The notes under the pieces: model-generated
The model's database searches: none
The model's input: only the letters and a program-made list of their open reading frames with translations
What the model was told of the DNA's origin: nothing
NCBI RefSeq assembly: GCF_012843435.1
Contig: NZ_JABAFC010000012.1
Location: 19,047 to 83,046 of the forward strand
Length of the DNA stretch: 64,000 bases
Reading direction: 5' to 3'
Origin: Psychrobacillus sp. BL-248-WT-3
GTDB lineage: Bacteria > Bacillota > Bacilli > Bacillales_A > Planococcaceae
Position numbers and translations under genes: made by a program
In this document: piece after piece, positions 11,289 to 20,022 of the stretch
Layout of the letters: each line of letters starts with the position of its first letter
How positions within the stretch are numbered: the first letter of the stretch is position 1

Positions 11289-11329
11289 TAAAGGCGAGCG
11301 ATAGCCCGCATAAAAAAGAGGTGAGAAAG

Positions 11330-12700
11330 CTGAGAGAGACCATTCATATTTATCATACAAATGATTTGCATAGTCATTTAGAAAATTGGCCGTCTATCCA
11401 TCACTTTCTCTCTGAAAGACGTAAAAAGCATGCAAGCGAGTCCTCTCTTATATTAGATATCGGTGATCATGTGGATCGCTCGAATATATACACAGAGGGG
11501 ACACTTGGGAAGGGGAACGTGAAGCTCTTAAATGAAGCCCGATATGATTATGCAACGATTGGAAACAATGAAGGAATCACATTGAGTCACGAAGAATTGG
11601 ATTCATTATATGAACAGGCTAAATTCGAGGTCATAGTTTCCAATTTTACGGATTTGGAAGGGAATATCCCTAGGTGGGTGAAGCCTTATAAAATTCATCA
11701 GACGGCCTCTGGAATACGAATTGGGATTATAGCTGCTACTGCGGATTATAGTGTTTATTATGAAAAGCTTGGGTGGAGATTGCAGGATCCTCTTCCTAGA
11801 CTGCAGGCAGTTGCTGATCAGATTTCTCCTCATGTCGATGTCCTTATTTGTATGTCTCATTTAGGAAAGTCTAAGGATGAAGAGCTATGTGAGCTGATAC
11901 CGTCTCTGGACTTAATTTTAGGAGCACACACGCATCATTTGTTCGAGGAAGGGAAAATGGTTGGGAATACATTGCAGGCCGCTACAGGGAAATTTGGGAT
12001 GTATGTGGGCTATGTGAGTCTTGAATATGACCATTCCATGAAAAGAGTTGTTTCTAAACAGGCTGTTGTCTACCCTACAGACGAGTTGCCAGTCCCTCAA
12101 AATGCAGGACACACGATGGAAAATTGGGAGCGAATCGGTAAAGAAAAGCTATCTTATCCTGTTTTTACAAGCAATTCCTTGTTAAAAAAAGAGTGGTTCA
12201 ATGGGTCTGAGTTAGCGAATTTCTTTGGAAAGGCATTGCTAGCATACACGAATGCAGATTGTGCCATGTTTCCTGCAGGAATTTTCTTAAAGGATTTACC
12301 GGAGGGACCTGTCACTGCTTGGGATCTACATCAATGCCTGCCTCACCCCATTAATCCATGTATCGTTACATTAAGTGGAGCTGAGCTGCTAGAGGTGATG
12401 GAGCTTTCAAAAAACGAAAAATGGCCAAATTTAGAAGTGAAGGGTCTCGGATTTCGTGGTAAGTATTTAGGGGCTATTTTATTTGAACAGGTTGAACAAG
12501 ATATGCATGGGCAGCTTTTGATTAAAGGTGAGCCATTAACGCTACATCAAACGTACCGACTGGCGACGCTAGACATGTTTACTTTTGGATTTTTCTTTCC
12601 TTCCTTTAAGACCGCGAAGAAACAATATATTATGCCAGAAACTATTCGGGACGTTATAAAATGGTATGGAATAAAGGAAAAGCATAAATGTAGGGCATAA
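11330..12700 (+). CDS. yunD: YunD, metallophosphatase / 5'-nucleotidase family
   Basis: About 456 residues. The N-terminal calcineurin-like phosphoesterase domain has the metal ligands in YHTNDLHSHL, DIGDHVDR, IGNNE, MSHLG and GAHTHH, followed by a 5'-nucleotidase C-terminal domain (about 270-440). No signal peptide is visible, so it acts in the cytoplasm. Family members hydrolyse nucleotides, and YunD-type proteins have been linked to nucleotide-sugar or diphosphate substrates. The ribosome binding site GAGGTG (11319-11324) fits a CTG start at 11330 (RETIHIYHTNDL). A GTG at 11321 lies inside the ribosome binding site and seems less likely. Confidence 0.88.
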   Translation: MRETIHIYHTNDLHSHLENWPSIHHFLSERRKKHASESSLILDIGDHVDRSNIYTEGTLGKGNVKLLNEARYDYATIGNNEGITLSHEELDSLYEQAKFEVIVSNFTDLEGNIPRWVKPYKIHQTASGIRIGIIAATADYSVYYEKLGWRLQDPLPRLQAVADQISPHVDVLICMSHLGKSKDEELCELIPSLDLILGAHTHHLFEEGKMVGNTLQAATGKFGMYVGYVSLEYDHSMKRVVSKQAVVYPTDELPVPQNAGHTMENWERIGKEKLSYPVFTSNSLLKKEWFNGSELANFFGKALLAYTNADCAMFPAGIFLKDLPEGPVTAWDLHQCLPHPINPCIVTLSGAELLEVMELSKNEKWPNLEVKGLGFRGKYLGAILFEQVEQDMHGQLLIKGEPLTLHQTYRLATLDMFTFGFFFPSFKTAKKQYIMPETIRDVIKWYGIKEKHKCRA

Positions 12701-12703
12701 TAG

Positions 12704-12740
12704 ACCTCCTCGTTACATAAAAGTAATGAGGAGGTTTTTT
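12704..12740 (+). terminator. yunD terminator that overlaps the yunB ribosome binding site
   Basis: ACCTCCTCGTTAC (12704-12716) pairs with GTAATGAGGAGGT (12723-12735), followed by six T. The 3' arm contains GAGGAGG (12728-12734), which is 8 bases before the TTG start of yunB. The hairpin can therefore both end yunD transcription and hide the yunB ribosome binding site. Confidence 0.85.
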
Positions 12741-12742
12741 CG

Positions 12743-13513
12743 TTGTTTTATCGCAAAAAGAAGAAGCGTTTCATATTTTTTAGCACTCAACGCAAATTAG
12801 CCATCTTTTTAACATGCTTTTTATTGTCAGTGGCTTACGTATTTTATTATATAAATGCGCAACTGACTCCCACTTATTTACAATATGCTGAGGTGCAAAC
12901 TAACAAGATTGCCTCTATGGTAATAAGTAAGGCGATTAACTCGCGTACAGCAAATGTTCTAGATGTAAACGATATTATTGAAGAGGTTCCTTCGGATAGC
13001 AAAAATATGGTTACAACCAAATTCAATACAGAAATTATTAACCGAGTGCTATCTGATACAAATAGTTTAGTACAATCCCATTTAGAACAGGCTGAACAAG
13101 GGAATTTATCAAGTCTTCCTTACTTGGATGATATTGAGTATGATAAGCAAACAATGGAAGACCAAGGTGGAGTCGTATTTTTTGTTCCGATGGGGCAAGC
13201 AACGAATATACCTTTGATCGGGAATTTAGGTCCAAAAATACCTATTCGATTCCACGTGATCGGAAACGTTCAGTCAAATGTGGTGCCTACTATTACCGAG
13301 TTCGGTATTAATAATGCGTATGTAGAAATTAGTATCCACATTAAGGTGAACGTACAAATCATCGTCCCGCTTGCTAGTAAAATGAGTGTAGTGGAACAGA
13401 ATATACCAGTAGCCATGGGTCTAGTACAAGGGCAGGTTCCTCACATTTATACAGGTGGGGATGGGTCGGCTGCTCCATCGGTGGAGGTACCTATACCGTT
13501 ACCGGAAGATTAA
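12743..13513 (+). CDS. yunB: Sporulation protein YunB
   Basis: 256-residue protein, known in B. subtilis as a sporulation protein made under mother-cell control. A single N-terminal membrane segment (about residues 18-37, LAIFLTCFLLSVAYVFYYI) follows a very basic start (FYRKKKKR), and the rest is predicted outside the cytoplasm or in the intermembrane space. The start is TTG at 12743, supported by GAGGAGG 8 bases upstream. That ribosome binding site sits inside the yunD terminator hairpin, so efficient translation probably needs a transcript or state in which the hairpin is open. Confidence 0.9.
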   Translation: MFYRKKKKRFIFFSTQRKLAIFLTCFLLSVAYVFYYINAQLTPTYLQYAEVQTNKIASMVISKAINSRTANVLDVNDIIEEVPSDSKNMVTTKFNTEIINRVLSDTNSLVQSHLEQAEQGNLSSLPYLDDIEYDKQTMEDQGGVVFFVPMGQATNIPLIGNLGPKIPIRFHVIGNVQSNVVPTITEFGINNAYVEISIHIKVNVQIIVPLASKMSVVEQNIPVAMGLVQGQVPHIYTGGDGSAAPSVEVPIPLPED

Positions 13514-13567
13514 AAAAACTTCATTTTTCTTAAATTACTGTTAGAATAGATAAAAATGAATAATAAA

Positions 13568-13744
13568 TAGGTAGAGGCCGCATTGCTTAATAGTATGTTA
13601 CGGGAGGGTGACTCCAAGGATCGTAATAGAAAGGAAGTTTTGCCGAAACTAAGTATGTCTAGTCAAGGATGCTTAGTTGGGGTTATTTTGAACAAGAATA
13701 ACACTGTCATGTATATGGGGACATATAGATGGGGAGCTACAAAA
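13568..13744 (+). promoter_or_regulatory. Lysine riboswitch (L box)
   Basis: The leader carries the conserved L-box landmarks in the right order: GTAGAGGC at the start of P1, then AGTA, GGGAGGG, AAAGGAAG, GCCGAA, CTTAGTTGGGG, ACTGTCA and GGGGAGCTAC closing P1 (GTAG pairs with CTAC). A terminator follows at 13781. Lysine binding stabilises the aptamer and favours termination in characterised cases, so the downstream transporter should be made when lysine is scarce. A possible promoter is TGTTAGAAT (13539-13547, extended -10). Confidence 0.88.
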
Positions 13745-13780
13745 GTGAAACAAAGTGTTATAACTAAAATTTCATGTATA

Positions 13781-13816
13781 AGCCAACCTATAAAATACTA
13801 TAGGTTGGCTTTTCTA
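13781..13816 (+). terminator. Riboswitch-controlled terminator
   Basis: AGCCAACCTATA pairs perfectly with TATAGGTTGGCT, followed by TTTTCTATTTT. It lies between the lysine aptamer and the transporter start and is the expected expression platform. Confidence 0.88.
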
Positions 13817-13835
13817 TTTTCAAGGAGGAACAGTT

Positions 13836-15407
13836 TTGGAGAATACAATTTTTTCGTTAGTGCCACCGCTATTGGCAATCATCATGGTTTTATTGACAAA
13901 AAGGGTCTTGTTATCGTTAGGAGCAGGTATTCTTTCTGCAGCCTTACTAGTAGAGGAATTTAGCCCTGTTGGATCTTTGTTAATGTTATGGAATTCCTTT
14001 AAAATCTCTTTTTGGGATGGGGGTTTAAATGTATATAACATATATATTTTATTGTTCATTCTCTTGTTAGGTGTAGTTACTGCTTTTGTCAGCCTGTCAG
14101 GAGGAAGCACAGCTTTCGCTAATTGGGCGATCAAGCGAATTAAAACGAAAAGAGGCTCTAAACTATTAACAGCCTTTTTAGGAATCATTATTTTTGTGGA
14201 CGATTATTTTAATGCATTAGCAGTAGGGCAAATTGCAAGACCAATTACGGATTCGCATAAGGTTTCTCGTGCAAAGCTAGCCTATTTCATCGATTCTACA
14301 TCAGCACCGATATGTGTAATCTCACCAGTTTCTAGCTGGGGAGCATTTTTGATAAGCCAGCTAGGTGTTATTTTCACAACACATGCTGTAACAGAATATA
14401 CTCCGCTAGAAGCTTTTATCACAATGGCGCCTATGAACTTCTATGTAATAGCTACTTTGGCGATCGTATTCTTTACGGCTTGGACAGATTTTGATTTATT
14501 TGAGATGAAGAAGCATGAAAAGCGTGCGAAGGAAACAGGAGTATTATTTGATCCTAATAAAACTAATCCGGGAGATATGGATGGAGATTTTCCTGACAAT
14601 CAGTATGGGAAAGTGATCGATTTATTACTTCCAATCATCTCTTTAGTAGTGGTGACGTTAGGGTTGATGTTCTGGACGGGCTATCAGTTGTCCGGAGGAA
14701 GTTTAGATATATTTGTCATCTTTGAAAATACAGATGTTCCTTTTTCATTATTTATAGCTGGATTGGTAGCAAGTATTTTAGCTTTCCTGTTATATGCTCG
14801 CCAATTCAAGGTTAACCCAAATGCTAACATGAGCTACGTGTGGAAGGCTTTACGTACAGGCATTCAATCTATGCTTCCTGCCATTTTGATTCTTGTATTC
14901 GCATGGGCATTATCTTACCTTATTACAGCCTTAGAAACAGGTGCATTCCTTGCAACGATTGTTACAGAAAATAATATCCCAGTAGGTATTATTCCAGTAT
15001 TACTGTTTGTGCTGACTGCTTTTATGGCCTTTGCTACAGGTTCATCCTGGGGTTCGTTTGGTATCTTGCTTCCGATTGGTGCAAGCATTATTATGGCAAT
15101 CGATCCTCAGCTATTGCTACCAGTATTAGCAGCAGTATTGGCAGGAGCAGTTTTCGGAGACCATTGTTCACCGATTTCGGACACTACGATCATGTCGGCT
15201 ACGGGAGCTGGAGTTAATGTCATTGATCATGTGATGACACAGCTGCCTTATGCAATAACTAGTGCGATAATAGCTGCAATCGGATACTTAGTATTAGGAT
15301 TGACAGGCTCTGTCATGATAGGATTAATAACAGTAGTAGGAATCCTCATTCTATTATTTGGGTTTTGGACCCTTAGTAATAAAAGTGGGAACAAGCATTC
15401 TATTTAG
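13836..15407 (+). CDS. NhaC-family transporter, predicted lysine transporter (LysW-like)
   Basis: 523-residue NhaC/ArsB-type antiporter-family membrane protein with about 11-12 membrane segments. Family blocks are visible, such as IFVDDYFNALAVGQIARPITD (spanning roughly residues 125-145), STSAPICVISPVSSWGAF and GDHCSPISDTTIMSATGAG. Sequence alone would suggest Na+/H+ antiport. The lysine riboswitch upstream instead predicts a lysine permease, as proposed from comparative genomics for LysW. The TTG start at 13836 has AAGGAGGA 8 bases upstream. Single gene after the riboswitch. Confidence 0.85.
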   Translation: MENTIFSLVPPLLAIIMVLLTKRVLLSLGAGILSAALLVEEFSPVGSLLMLWNSFKISFWDGGLNVYNIYILLFILLLGVVTAFVSLSGGSTAFANWAIKRIKTKRGSKLLTAFLGIIIFVDDYFNALAVGQIARPITDSHKVSRAKLAYFIDSTSAPICVISPVSSWGAFLISQLGVIFTTHAVTEYTPLEAFITMAPMNFYVIATLAIVFFTAWTDFDLFEMKKHEKRAKETGVLFDPNKTNPGDMDGDFPDNQYGKVIDLLLPIISLVVVTLGLMFWTGYQLSGGSLDIFVIFENTDVPFSLFIAGLVASILAFLLYARQFKVNPNANMSYVWKALRTGIQSMLPAILILVFAWALSYLITALETGAFLATIVTENNIPVGIIPVLLFVLTAFMAFATGSSWGSFGILLPIGASIIMAIDPQLLLPVLAAVLAGAVFGDHCSPISDTTIMSATGAGVNVIDHVMTQLPYAITSAIIAAIGYLVLGLTGSVMIGLITVVGILILLFGFWTLSNKSGNKHSI

Positions 15408-15491
15408 CTTTTTTAGAAGGTTGTTTGAATTCAAATAATATGGTACATTGACAACAGTGAAGTCAGATTATTTGAAATGGGGGATGGAATC

Positions 15492-16424
15492 GTGACATCA
15501 TGTAAGCCACCAAAAGAACAACATGAGCGCAAGCCTGAATGGCTCAAAATAAAGCTAAATACGAATGAAGATTATAAAGGCTTAAAAAAATTAATGCGCG
15601 AAAACAATCTAAATACTGTGTGTGAAGAGGCAAGATGCCCTAATATTCATGAGTGCTGGGGATCTCGTCGTACTGCTACATTTATGATTCTTGGAGCAAT
15701 TTGTACAAGAGCATGTCGCTTCTGTGCTGTAAAAACTGGCCTTCCAAATGAATTAGATTTAGCTGAGCCAGAACGTGTGGCAGATTCAGTTGTTATTATG
15801 AATCTGAAGCATGCGGTAGTGACGGCTGTAGCAAGGGATGACTTAAAAGATGGCGGCTCAGAGGTTTTTGCAGAAACGATCCGTGCAATTCGAAGAAAAA
15901 ATCCTTTTACTACAATTGAAGTGCTTCCATCAGATATGGGGGGCATTGAGCAAAACATCCGAAACATTATGGATGCGAAGCCAGATATCCTGAACCATAA
16001 TATTGAAACGGTACGTCGATTAACTCCAAGAGTTAGAGCACGCGCACAATATGACCGTTCTTTAGAATTATTAAAGCGTGCAAAGGAAATGCAGCCAAGC
16101 ATTCCTACAAAGTCTTCGTTAATGCTAGGTTTAGGGGAAACGTTTGAAGAAATCATTGAGGTTATGGATGATTTACGTGCAAACAACGTTGATATTATGA
16201 CAATTGGTCAATATTTGCAGCCTACGAAAAAACATTTAAAGGTTCAAAAATATTATTCTCCAGCTGAGTTTGGAGAACTGCGTAAGATAGCAATGAGTAA
16301 GGGTTTTTCACATTGTGAGGCAGGCCCACTTGTTAGAAGTAGCTATCATGCAGATGAGCAAGTAAATGCTGCTGCGAAGCAAAGACAGCAACAAGGTGAG
16401 GAATTACTAGCTGTTCAAGAGTAA
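15492..16424 (+). CDS. lipA: Lipoyl synthase LipA
   Basis: Radical SAM enzyme, about 310 residues, that inserts two sulfur atoms into protein-bound octanoyl groups. The radical SAM cluster motif is CTRACRFC (about residues 73-80), and the auxiliary cluster cysteines lie in [12 protein letters not shown]. The C-terminal conserved [10 protein letters not shown] is present. I prefer the GTG at 15492 (MTSCKPPKE), which follows GGGGGA at good spacing. The ATG at 15477 has no ribosome binding site. LipA consumes Fe-S clusters, so it depends on the suf genes in this window. yutD follows 21 bases later. Confidence 0.95.
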   Translation: MTSCKPPKEQHERKPEWLKIKLNTNEDYKGLKKLMRENNLNTVCEEARCPNIHECWGSRRTATFMILGAICTRACRFCAVKTGLPNELDLAEPERVADSVVIMNLKHAVVTAVARDDLKDGGSEVFAETIRAIRRKNPFTTIEVLPSDMGGIEQNIRNIMDAKPDILNHNIETVRRLTPRVRARAQYDRSLELLKRAKEMQPSIPTKSSLMLGLGETFEEIIEVMDDLRANNVDIMTIGQYLQPTKKHLKVQKYYSPAEFGELRKIAMSKGFSHCEAGPLVRSSYHADEQVNAAAKQRQQQGEELLAVQE

Positions 16425-16445
16425 TAGCTAATGGATGGTGAATGT

Positions 16446-16787
16446 ATGATAATAGCAGAAGGCTTCACTTATGAAGTAATAGAAGATTACCGTGATGCGT
16501 TTAAAGAGGAAGCTTTTTTGGAGCGTTACAGTGAGATTTTAACAAAGTACGATTATATTATGGGAGACTGGGGATATGGTCAGCTTCGCCTAAAAGGGTT
16601 TTTCGAGGATCGTAACCAGAAGGCAACATTCGATACAAAAATTAGTACGATGAAGGATTATTTGTACGAGTATTGCAATTTTGGCTGTGCTTATTTCCTT
16701 GTTAAAAAAACAGGTGTGGCTCCAAAACCAGTAGTTTTAGAGCTAGTAAAAGATAAACAAGAAAACCTTGAGCAGGATCAGTTATGA
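16446..16787 (+). CDS. yutD: YutD family protein
   Basis: 113-residue YutD family protein (DUF1027) of unknown function, usually found next to lipA in Bacillaceae. The conserved centre YDYIMGDWGYGQLRLKGFF and the C-terminal EYCNFGCAYFLVKK are clear. The start is placed at ATG 16446 (MIIAEGFTYEV) because family members begin just before this point. An ATG at 16431 would add five residues. It is probably transcribed with lipA and is followed by a strong terminator. Confidence 0.9.
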   Translation: MIIAEGFTYEVIEDYRDAFKEEAFLERYSEILTKYDYIMGDWGYGQLRLKGFFEDRNQKATFDTKISTMKDYLYEYCNFGCAYFLVKKTGVAPKPVVLELVKDKQENLEQDQL

Positions 16788-16806
16788 TCTAGCTCAAGGT
16801 TTTTTT
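16762..16806 (+). terminator. Terminator of lipA-yutD
   Basis: AAAACCTTGAGC pairs with GCTCAAGGTTTT, followed by a T run. The hairpin overlaps the last codons of yutD. Confidence 0.85.
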
Positions 16807-16810
16807 CTAA

Positions 16811-16837
16811 GGCTCTGTTATAGGCTAGGGTTGGCTT
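16811..16837 (+). repeat. Solo terminal repeat of the MITE-like family
   Basis: GGCTCTGTTATAGGCTAGGG followed by TTGGCTT closely resembles the terminal repeat of the element at 31816 (GGCTATGTTAAAGGTTAGGG then TTGATTT). No second end is visible nearby, so this looks like a remnant. It marks the left border of the accessory patch. Confidence 0.5.
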
Positions 16838-16924
16838 TGTTTTGTGAAATGTTACACTTAAACTTAAGGTTCAGGTTAGTATAATAAGAAATGACGCTAT
16901 ACATAAAGAAAGTAGGTATTTCTA

Positions 16925-17665
16925 ATGTATTTGAGAGACATAGGTCTAGATTTACCATATAAAAAAAATTATGAATATATCCTTGATATGATATCCAATC
17001 ACAATTTAACTGAAGAAGAAGCAGTAAGATTAGATTTTGAAAAAAGTTGGAAAGAAAATAAAGTTAAGTTTGGTGATGAAGTAAGATGTATTGCAGCGTT
17101 GTATTTGGATTTATTAGGAAATTTTAAGACAGAAAAAACAAAAAAAATAATGATTAGATGTGTAAATGATTTAGCTATGCATAGTATTGTACCTAAAACT
17201 ACGGAAGGATTTACTGAGGTATATGTATTATTAGATTTTAATTGTTACTGGAATTATTCTAATATCGAGAAGAAAAAACTTATTTTAGAAAAAATAAACG
17301 AAGGAATATTACTGATAGCAAATGAATTTTCTTGGGATATTAGTCCTTTTAGTCGAGTCACAAAAGAAATAATTGATAGAAACTATGTTAATGAATTCTC
17401 TTTGAAGCAGAAATCCTCTCCAGATAGAAAACATAAAGCAGAAATTTTTTGCCAGCATGATATTGATTTTATTACTATTTCGATGATTATTAGAGAACGA
17501 AAGTCAAATGAGGTGATAAAAAGTGAATTACTATTTAAAGATAGACCTCATGAATTATCATTTGTTCAAAAACTAGGGGATTTAAAGTGGATTTCAAATA
17601 GAGAGGTTACACTTAAACATAGATACAATCTCCGTAAAAAGTGGACAGTTAAGATGGATGAATGA
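16925..17665 (+). CDS. Hypothetical protein in accessory patch
   Basis: 246-residue protein that I do not recognise. It is soluble, rich in lysine, glutamate and isoleucine, with a helical N-terminal half and a beta-rich C-terminal half (FITISMIIRERK...ELLFKDRPHEL). No catalytic motif or signal peptide is apparent. The ATG at 16925 has AAAGTAGG 8 bases upstream. Its coding sequence is more AT-rich than the flanking lipA/yutE genes, and it sits at the left end of a patch with broken genes, so it is probably acquired. A role as an immunity-type protein is possible but not supported by any motif. Confidence 0.65.
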   Translation: MYLRDIGLDLPYKKNYEYILDMISNHNLTEEEAVRLDFEKSWKENKVKFGDEVRCIAALYLDLLGNFKTEKTKKIMIRCVNDLAMHSIVPKTTEGFTEVYVLLDFNCYWNYSNIEKKKLILEKINEGILLIANEFSWDISPFSRVTKEIIDRNYVNEFSLKQKSSPDRKHKAEIFCQHDIDFITISMIIRERKSNEVIKSELLFKDRPHELSFVQKLGDLKWISNREVTLKHRYNLRKKWTVKMDE

Positions 17666-17802
17666 ATCACATCCTAAAGGATTTGGATATGGATAATGAA
17701 ATTGTACTTATTCAACAAACGTCGCATGTAAGTGGAAGGTGGGCTTTAATTTTGACACTATTGCAATATTCAATCGCCTATATCGGTGAAGGGGGAGTTA
17801 AA

Positions 17803-18174
17803 ATGCTTAGAAAAACTATTCTATCATTACTAATACCTATTTTTGTTTTAGTTGTGTTGTCTGGTTGTAATAGTGGAAGCTCGGAAAGTTCTTATGGTGC
17901 ATATTTGATAATTGATGGGAAAGAGTACACTTGGCAAGGCGATATTGAAAATAATGAATTCACAGTCGCAGATAAAATTGGAGAAGTTAATAATAAAGTT
18001 GATAAAGAAGTAATGCCAAAGGATAATCTATCATCTAATTTTCTGGAAGTTGGAGAAGAAATATACACCTCAAACGAGGATAGTAAAGTTGTTATAGTAA
18101 AAAGAGAACATGATGGAAATTATGATAAATTTACGGAAAGTGACTACTATAAAGAACATAAGAGTGAAGATTAA
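17803..18174 (+). CDS. Small secreted lipoprotein
   Basis: 123-residue lipoprotein. The signal peptide MLRKTILSLLIPIFVLVVLSGC ends in the lipobox LSGC, so the mature protein starts at the cysteine near residue 22 and is anchored outside the membrane. The mature part is short, acidic and has no recognised domain. The ATG at 17803 has GGGGGAG upstream. The same frame is open back to 17662, but that would bury the signal peptide internally, so I reject the longer form. It follows the unknown gene at 16925 by about 140 bases. Confidence 0.75.
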   Translation: MLRKTILSLLIPIFVLVVLSGCNSGSSESSYGAYLIIDGKEYTWQGDIENNEFTVADKIGEVNNKVDKEVMPKDNLSSNFLEVGEEIYTSNEDSKVVIVKREHDGNYDKFTESDYYKEHKSED

Positions 18175-18218
18175 GGAATCCTTGTTATGCTAACGGGTAG
18201 CAGGTAGGAGAGAGTGCA

Positions 18219-18627
18219 TTGAGCTTAGCAAGCTATATTGGATGTAATGTAGAAATCCCTCTGAACGATGAAGGGTCAGAAGATTTGATTATAATAGGAA
18301 ACTGTTTTTCAGATAAGTATAACCAACGAGATGTGAAAAAACATCAATTTAACACTCCTTTTGTTTACGAAATATCAAGTGACTGGGGAATAGAGATTAA
18401 AAAATATATCAACCAAAATACATGTGCCGAATCAAAAGAAAAGCGAATTGAACTGTGTAAAATTATGGACAGTTACATTGATAGAGGTGATTATTTTGAA
18501 CTGTATAGTTGTTGGGTCGGTAGAAGAGGCAGATAAGCGGGTAGGTGAGATAACGCTTCGAATCAATAACTTTGACATTGATCAGATTGAAATGCCTGAA
18601 AAAACGTTAGTTAGATTTGAAAAATGA
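18219..18627 (+). pseudogene. Frameshifted hypothetical gene, about 135 residues when intact
   Basis: Starts with TTG 18219 behind TAGGAGAG and reads MSLASYIGCNVEIPLND...SSDWGIEIKKYI...GDYFELYSCWVG, then ends early at 18536. From about 18517 another frame continues the protein as EEADKRVGEITLRINNFDI...EKTLVRFEK and stops at 18627, just before a terminator. Removing one A near 18514-18517 restores a single frame. The protein resembles a Bacillus family of small hypothetical proteins that I know only from memory. No function is known. A sequencing error is the alternative. Confidence 0.65.
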
Positions 18628-18655
18628 GCCAGGAGAATTATCCTAGCTCATTTTT
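18622..18655 (+). terminator. Terminator behind the frameshifted gene
   Basis: ATGAGCcAGGA pairs with TCCTaGCTCAT, followed by a T run. The ATGAGC/GCTCAT arms recur in the terminators at 21583 and 31774. Confidence 0.75.
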
Positions 18656-18669
18656 ATATCTATTTAAAA

Positions 18670-18774
18670 TCAGCCTTTACCTTTAACATAGCCTTTTCTC
18701 ATAACATCATAGTGTTTGGACGGACGCACTGCTGGAAATTTGCTGAGCAAATAATAGAATAAGTCATCAGGAGT
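18670..18774 (-). pseudogene. Possible C-terminal gene remnant
   Basis: On the minus strand a frame reads TPDDLFYYLLSKFPAVRPSK... and ends KGYVKGKG with a TGA at 18670-18672. The composition is convincingly protein-like, but no start codon or ribosome binding site is available. Upstream it runs into the lipoprotein gene at 18767 in another frame. It may be the tail of a deleted gene. Confidence 0.3.
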
Positions 18775-19777
18775 TAGTTTCAGTGTGATTTTTAAGGATA
18801 AGTTCCACTTTGTGAACCTTTTCTACAATATCTGGATGTATTTGATTCTCTTCTTTTAAGATTAAATTAGCTGTGTCTATTTCCTTGAACACAGCTTGTA
18901 TTGATTTTAATTGATTCATCTGCTCGGATGTTGGTGGCTTGTTATCGATTTGGTAAAGTAAGTTGATTAGGTTCGCTAAAGAGACATTTAGCTCTGGATT
19001 TAGGTCAGTGGCCATCTTCAACAATCTCTCTGCATTACTAATATTCTCTAGCATTGGACCGATGGTGAGCCACCTCTTTTCATCATCCTGAAGATTCTTC
19101 TCACTTTCTTGAATAAAGGAGGCGTTAGTTGTAAAGGCCATGTCTATGAATTGAAATGCTTCCTGAAAAAAGGCATGGGATGCGGTCTCATTATAGTGAT
19201 TATTTGTGTTTTCTTTCTTGTAAAATGTTTCTTTCAAGTAGCCTTGTTCATCTTTATCAAATTTGAAACTCTGTACAGTTCTATCAGAGTGCTGCGCATT
19301 AATCATAACGATTAATGGTTTTCTCTCATAAAATGTTGTACTAAATTCTATATAGCCTAATTGAACATATTCATCAAAAAGAGGATAGGTTTTATCACCG
19401 TCTTTAACGACCAACAACCACTTCTGCCCATCATCCCATCCATAACGACCGTTCTCCATTTTTCCTGCATCCACATGCAATTCAATTATTTCATCTTCTC
19501 CATCCTCATCGATGTCAATTGATGCCGTTTTATAAAGCGCATATGGATACTTTTCAATATCTTTTGCCAGAATCATAGAATAATCCCTGTTCGCTTCCTC
19601 ACTCATCGCCAACTCTAGTGTGTTTTTTTCCTCCTCTAGATTGTCTTTTTCTAATGAAAGTTGTTCTAGCTGCTTTTTAAGCTTGTTAATTTCGTTGGCT
19701 TGATCTGTGTCTGACTGATCAGTGCAGCCCACAAGTATACCTATTAAACATACTATGCCCAGTAAAAACCCTCTCAT
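18767..19777 (-). CDS. Lipoprotein with N-terminal coiled coil
   Basis: 336-residue lipoprotein with signal peptide and lipobox ILVGC (cysteine near residue 18). A coiled coil of about 40 residues rich in Leu, Glu and Lys follows (NEINKLKKQLEQLSLEKDNL...). The middle contains an acidic DIDEDGEDEIIEL segment that looks like a calcium-binding or FG-GAP-like motif, as in some VCBS-type lipoproteins. The ATG start at 19777 has TAGGGGG upstream. Function is unknown. A second coiled-coil lipoprotein lies at 25385. Confidence 0.75.
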   Translation of the reverse strand: MRGFLLGIVCLIGILVGCTDQSDTDQANEINKLKKQLEQLSLEKDNLEEEKNTLELAMSEEANRDYSMILAKDIEKYPYALYKTASIDIDEDGEDEIIELHVDAGKMENGRYGWDDGQKWLLVVKDGDKTYPLFDEYVQLGYIEFSTTFYERKPLIVMINAQHSDRTVQSFKFDKDEQGYLKETFYKKENTNNHYNETASHAFFQEAFQFIDMAFTTNASFIQESEKNLQDDEKRWLTIGPMLENISNAERLLKMATDLNPELNVSLANLINLLYQIDNKPPTSEQMNQLKSIQAVFKEIDTANLILKEENQIHPDIVEKVHKVELILKNHTETNS

Positions 19778-20022
19778 TTTATTATTTCCCCCTATATATC
19801 AGTAATAAATATTAATTCTCTATTCTTTTGCTTATACCTCTTTCAATTATCTAATTGAAAGAAAAGAATTGATTTCCGCTCATATGAGTGTGCTTAGGTT
19901 CAAACACAAAAAGTTATGGCGCTTAATAACCATTAAACATCTATTTTTAGAAATATTTAGTGTGTTAATATGTTATAAGAGAAATAGTAATTGCTATAAA
20001 AATACTATTTGGAGGAAAGAGA

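Noticed and set aside
13583..13963. 126-codon frame before the NhaC-family gene
   Set aside because: It covers the lysine riboswitch and terminator and overlaps the transporter start.
17662..17802. N-terminal extension of the lipoprotein
   Set aside because: It would place the signal peptide inside the protein; the ribosome binding site and lipobox support ATG 17803.
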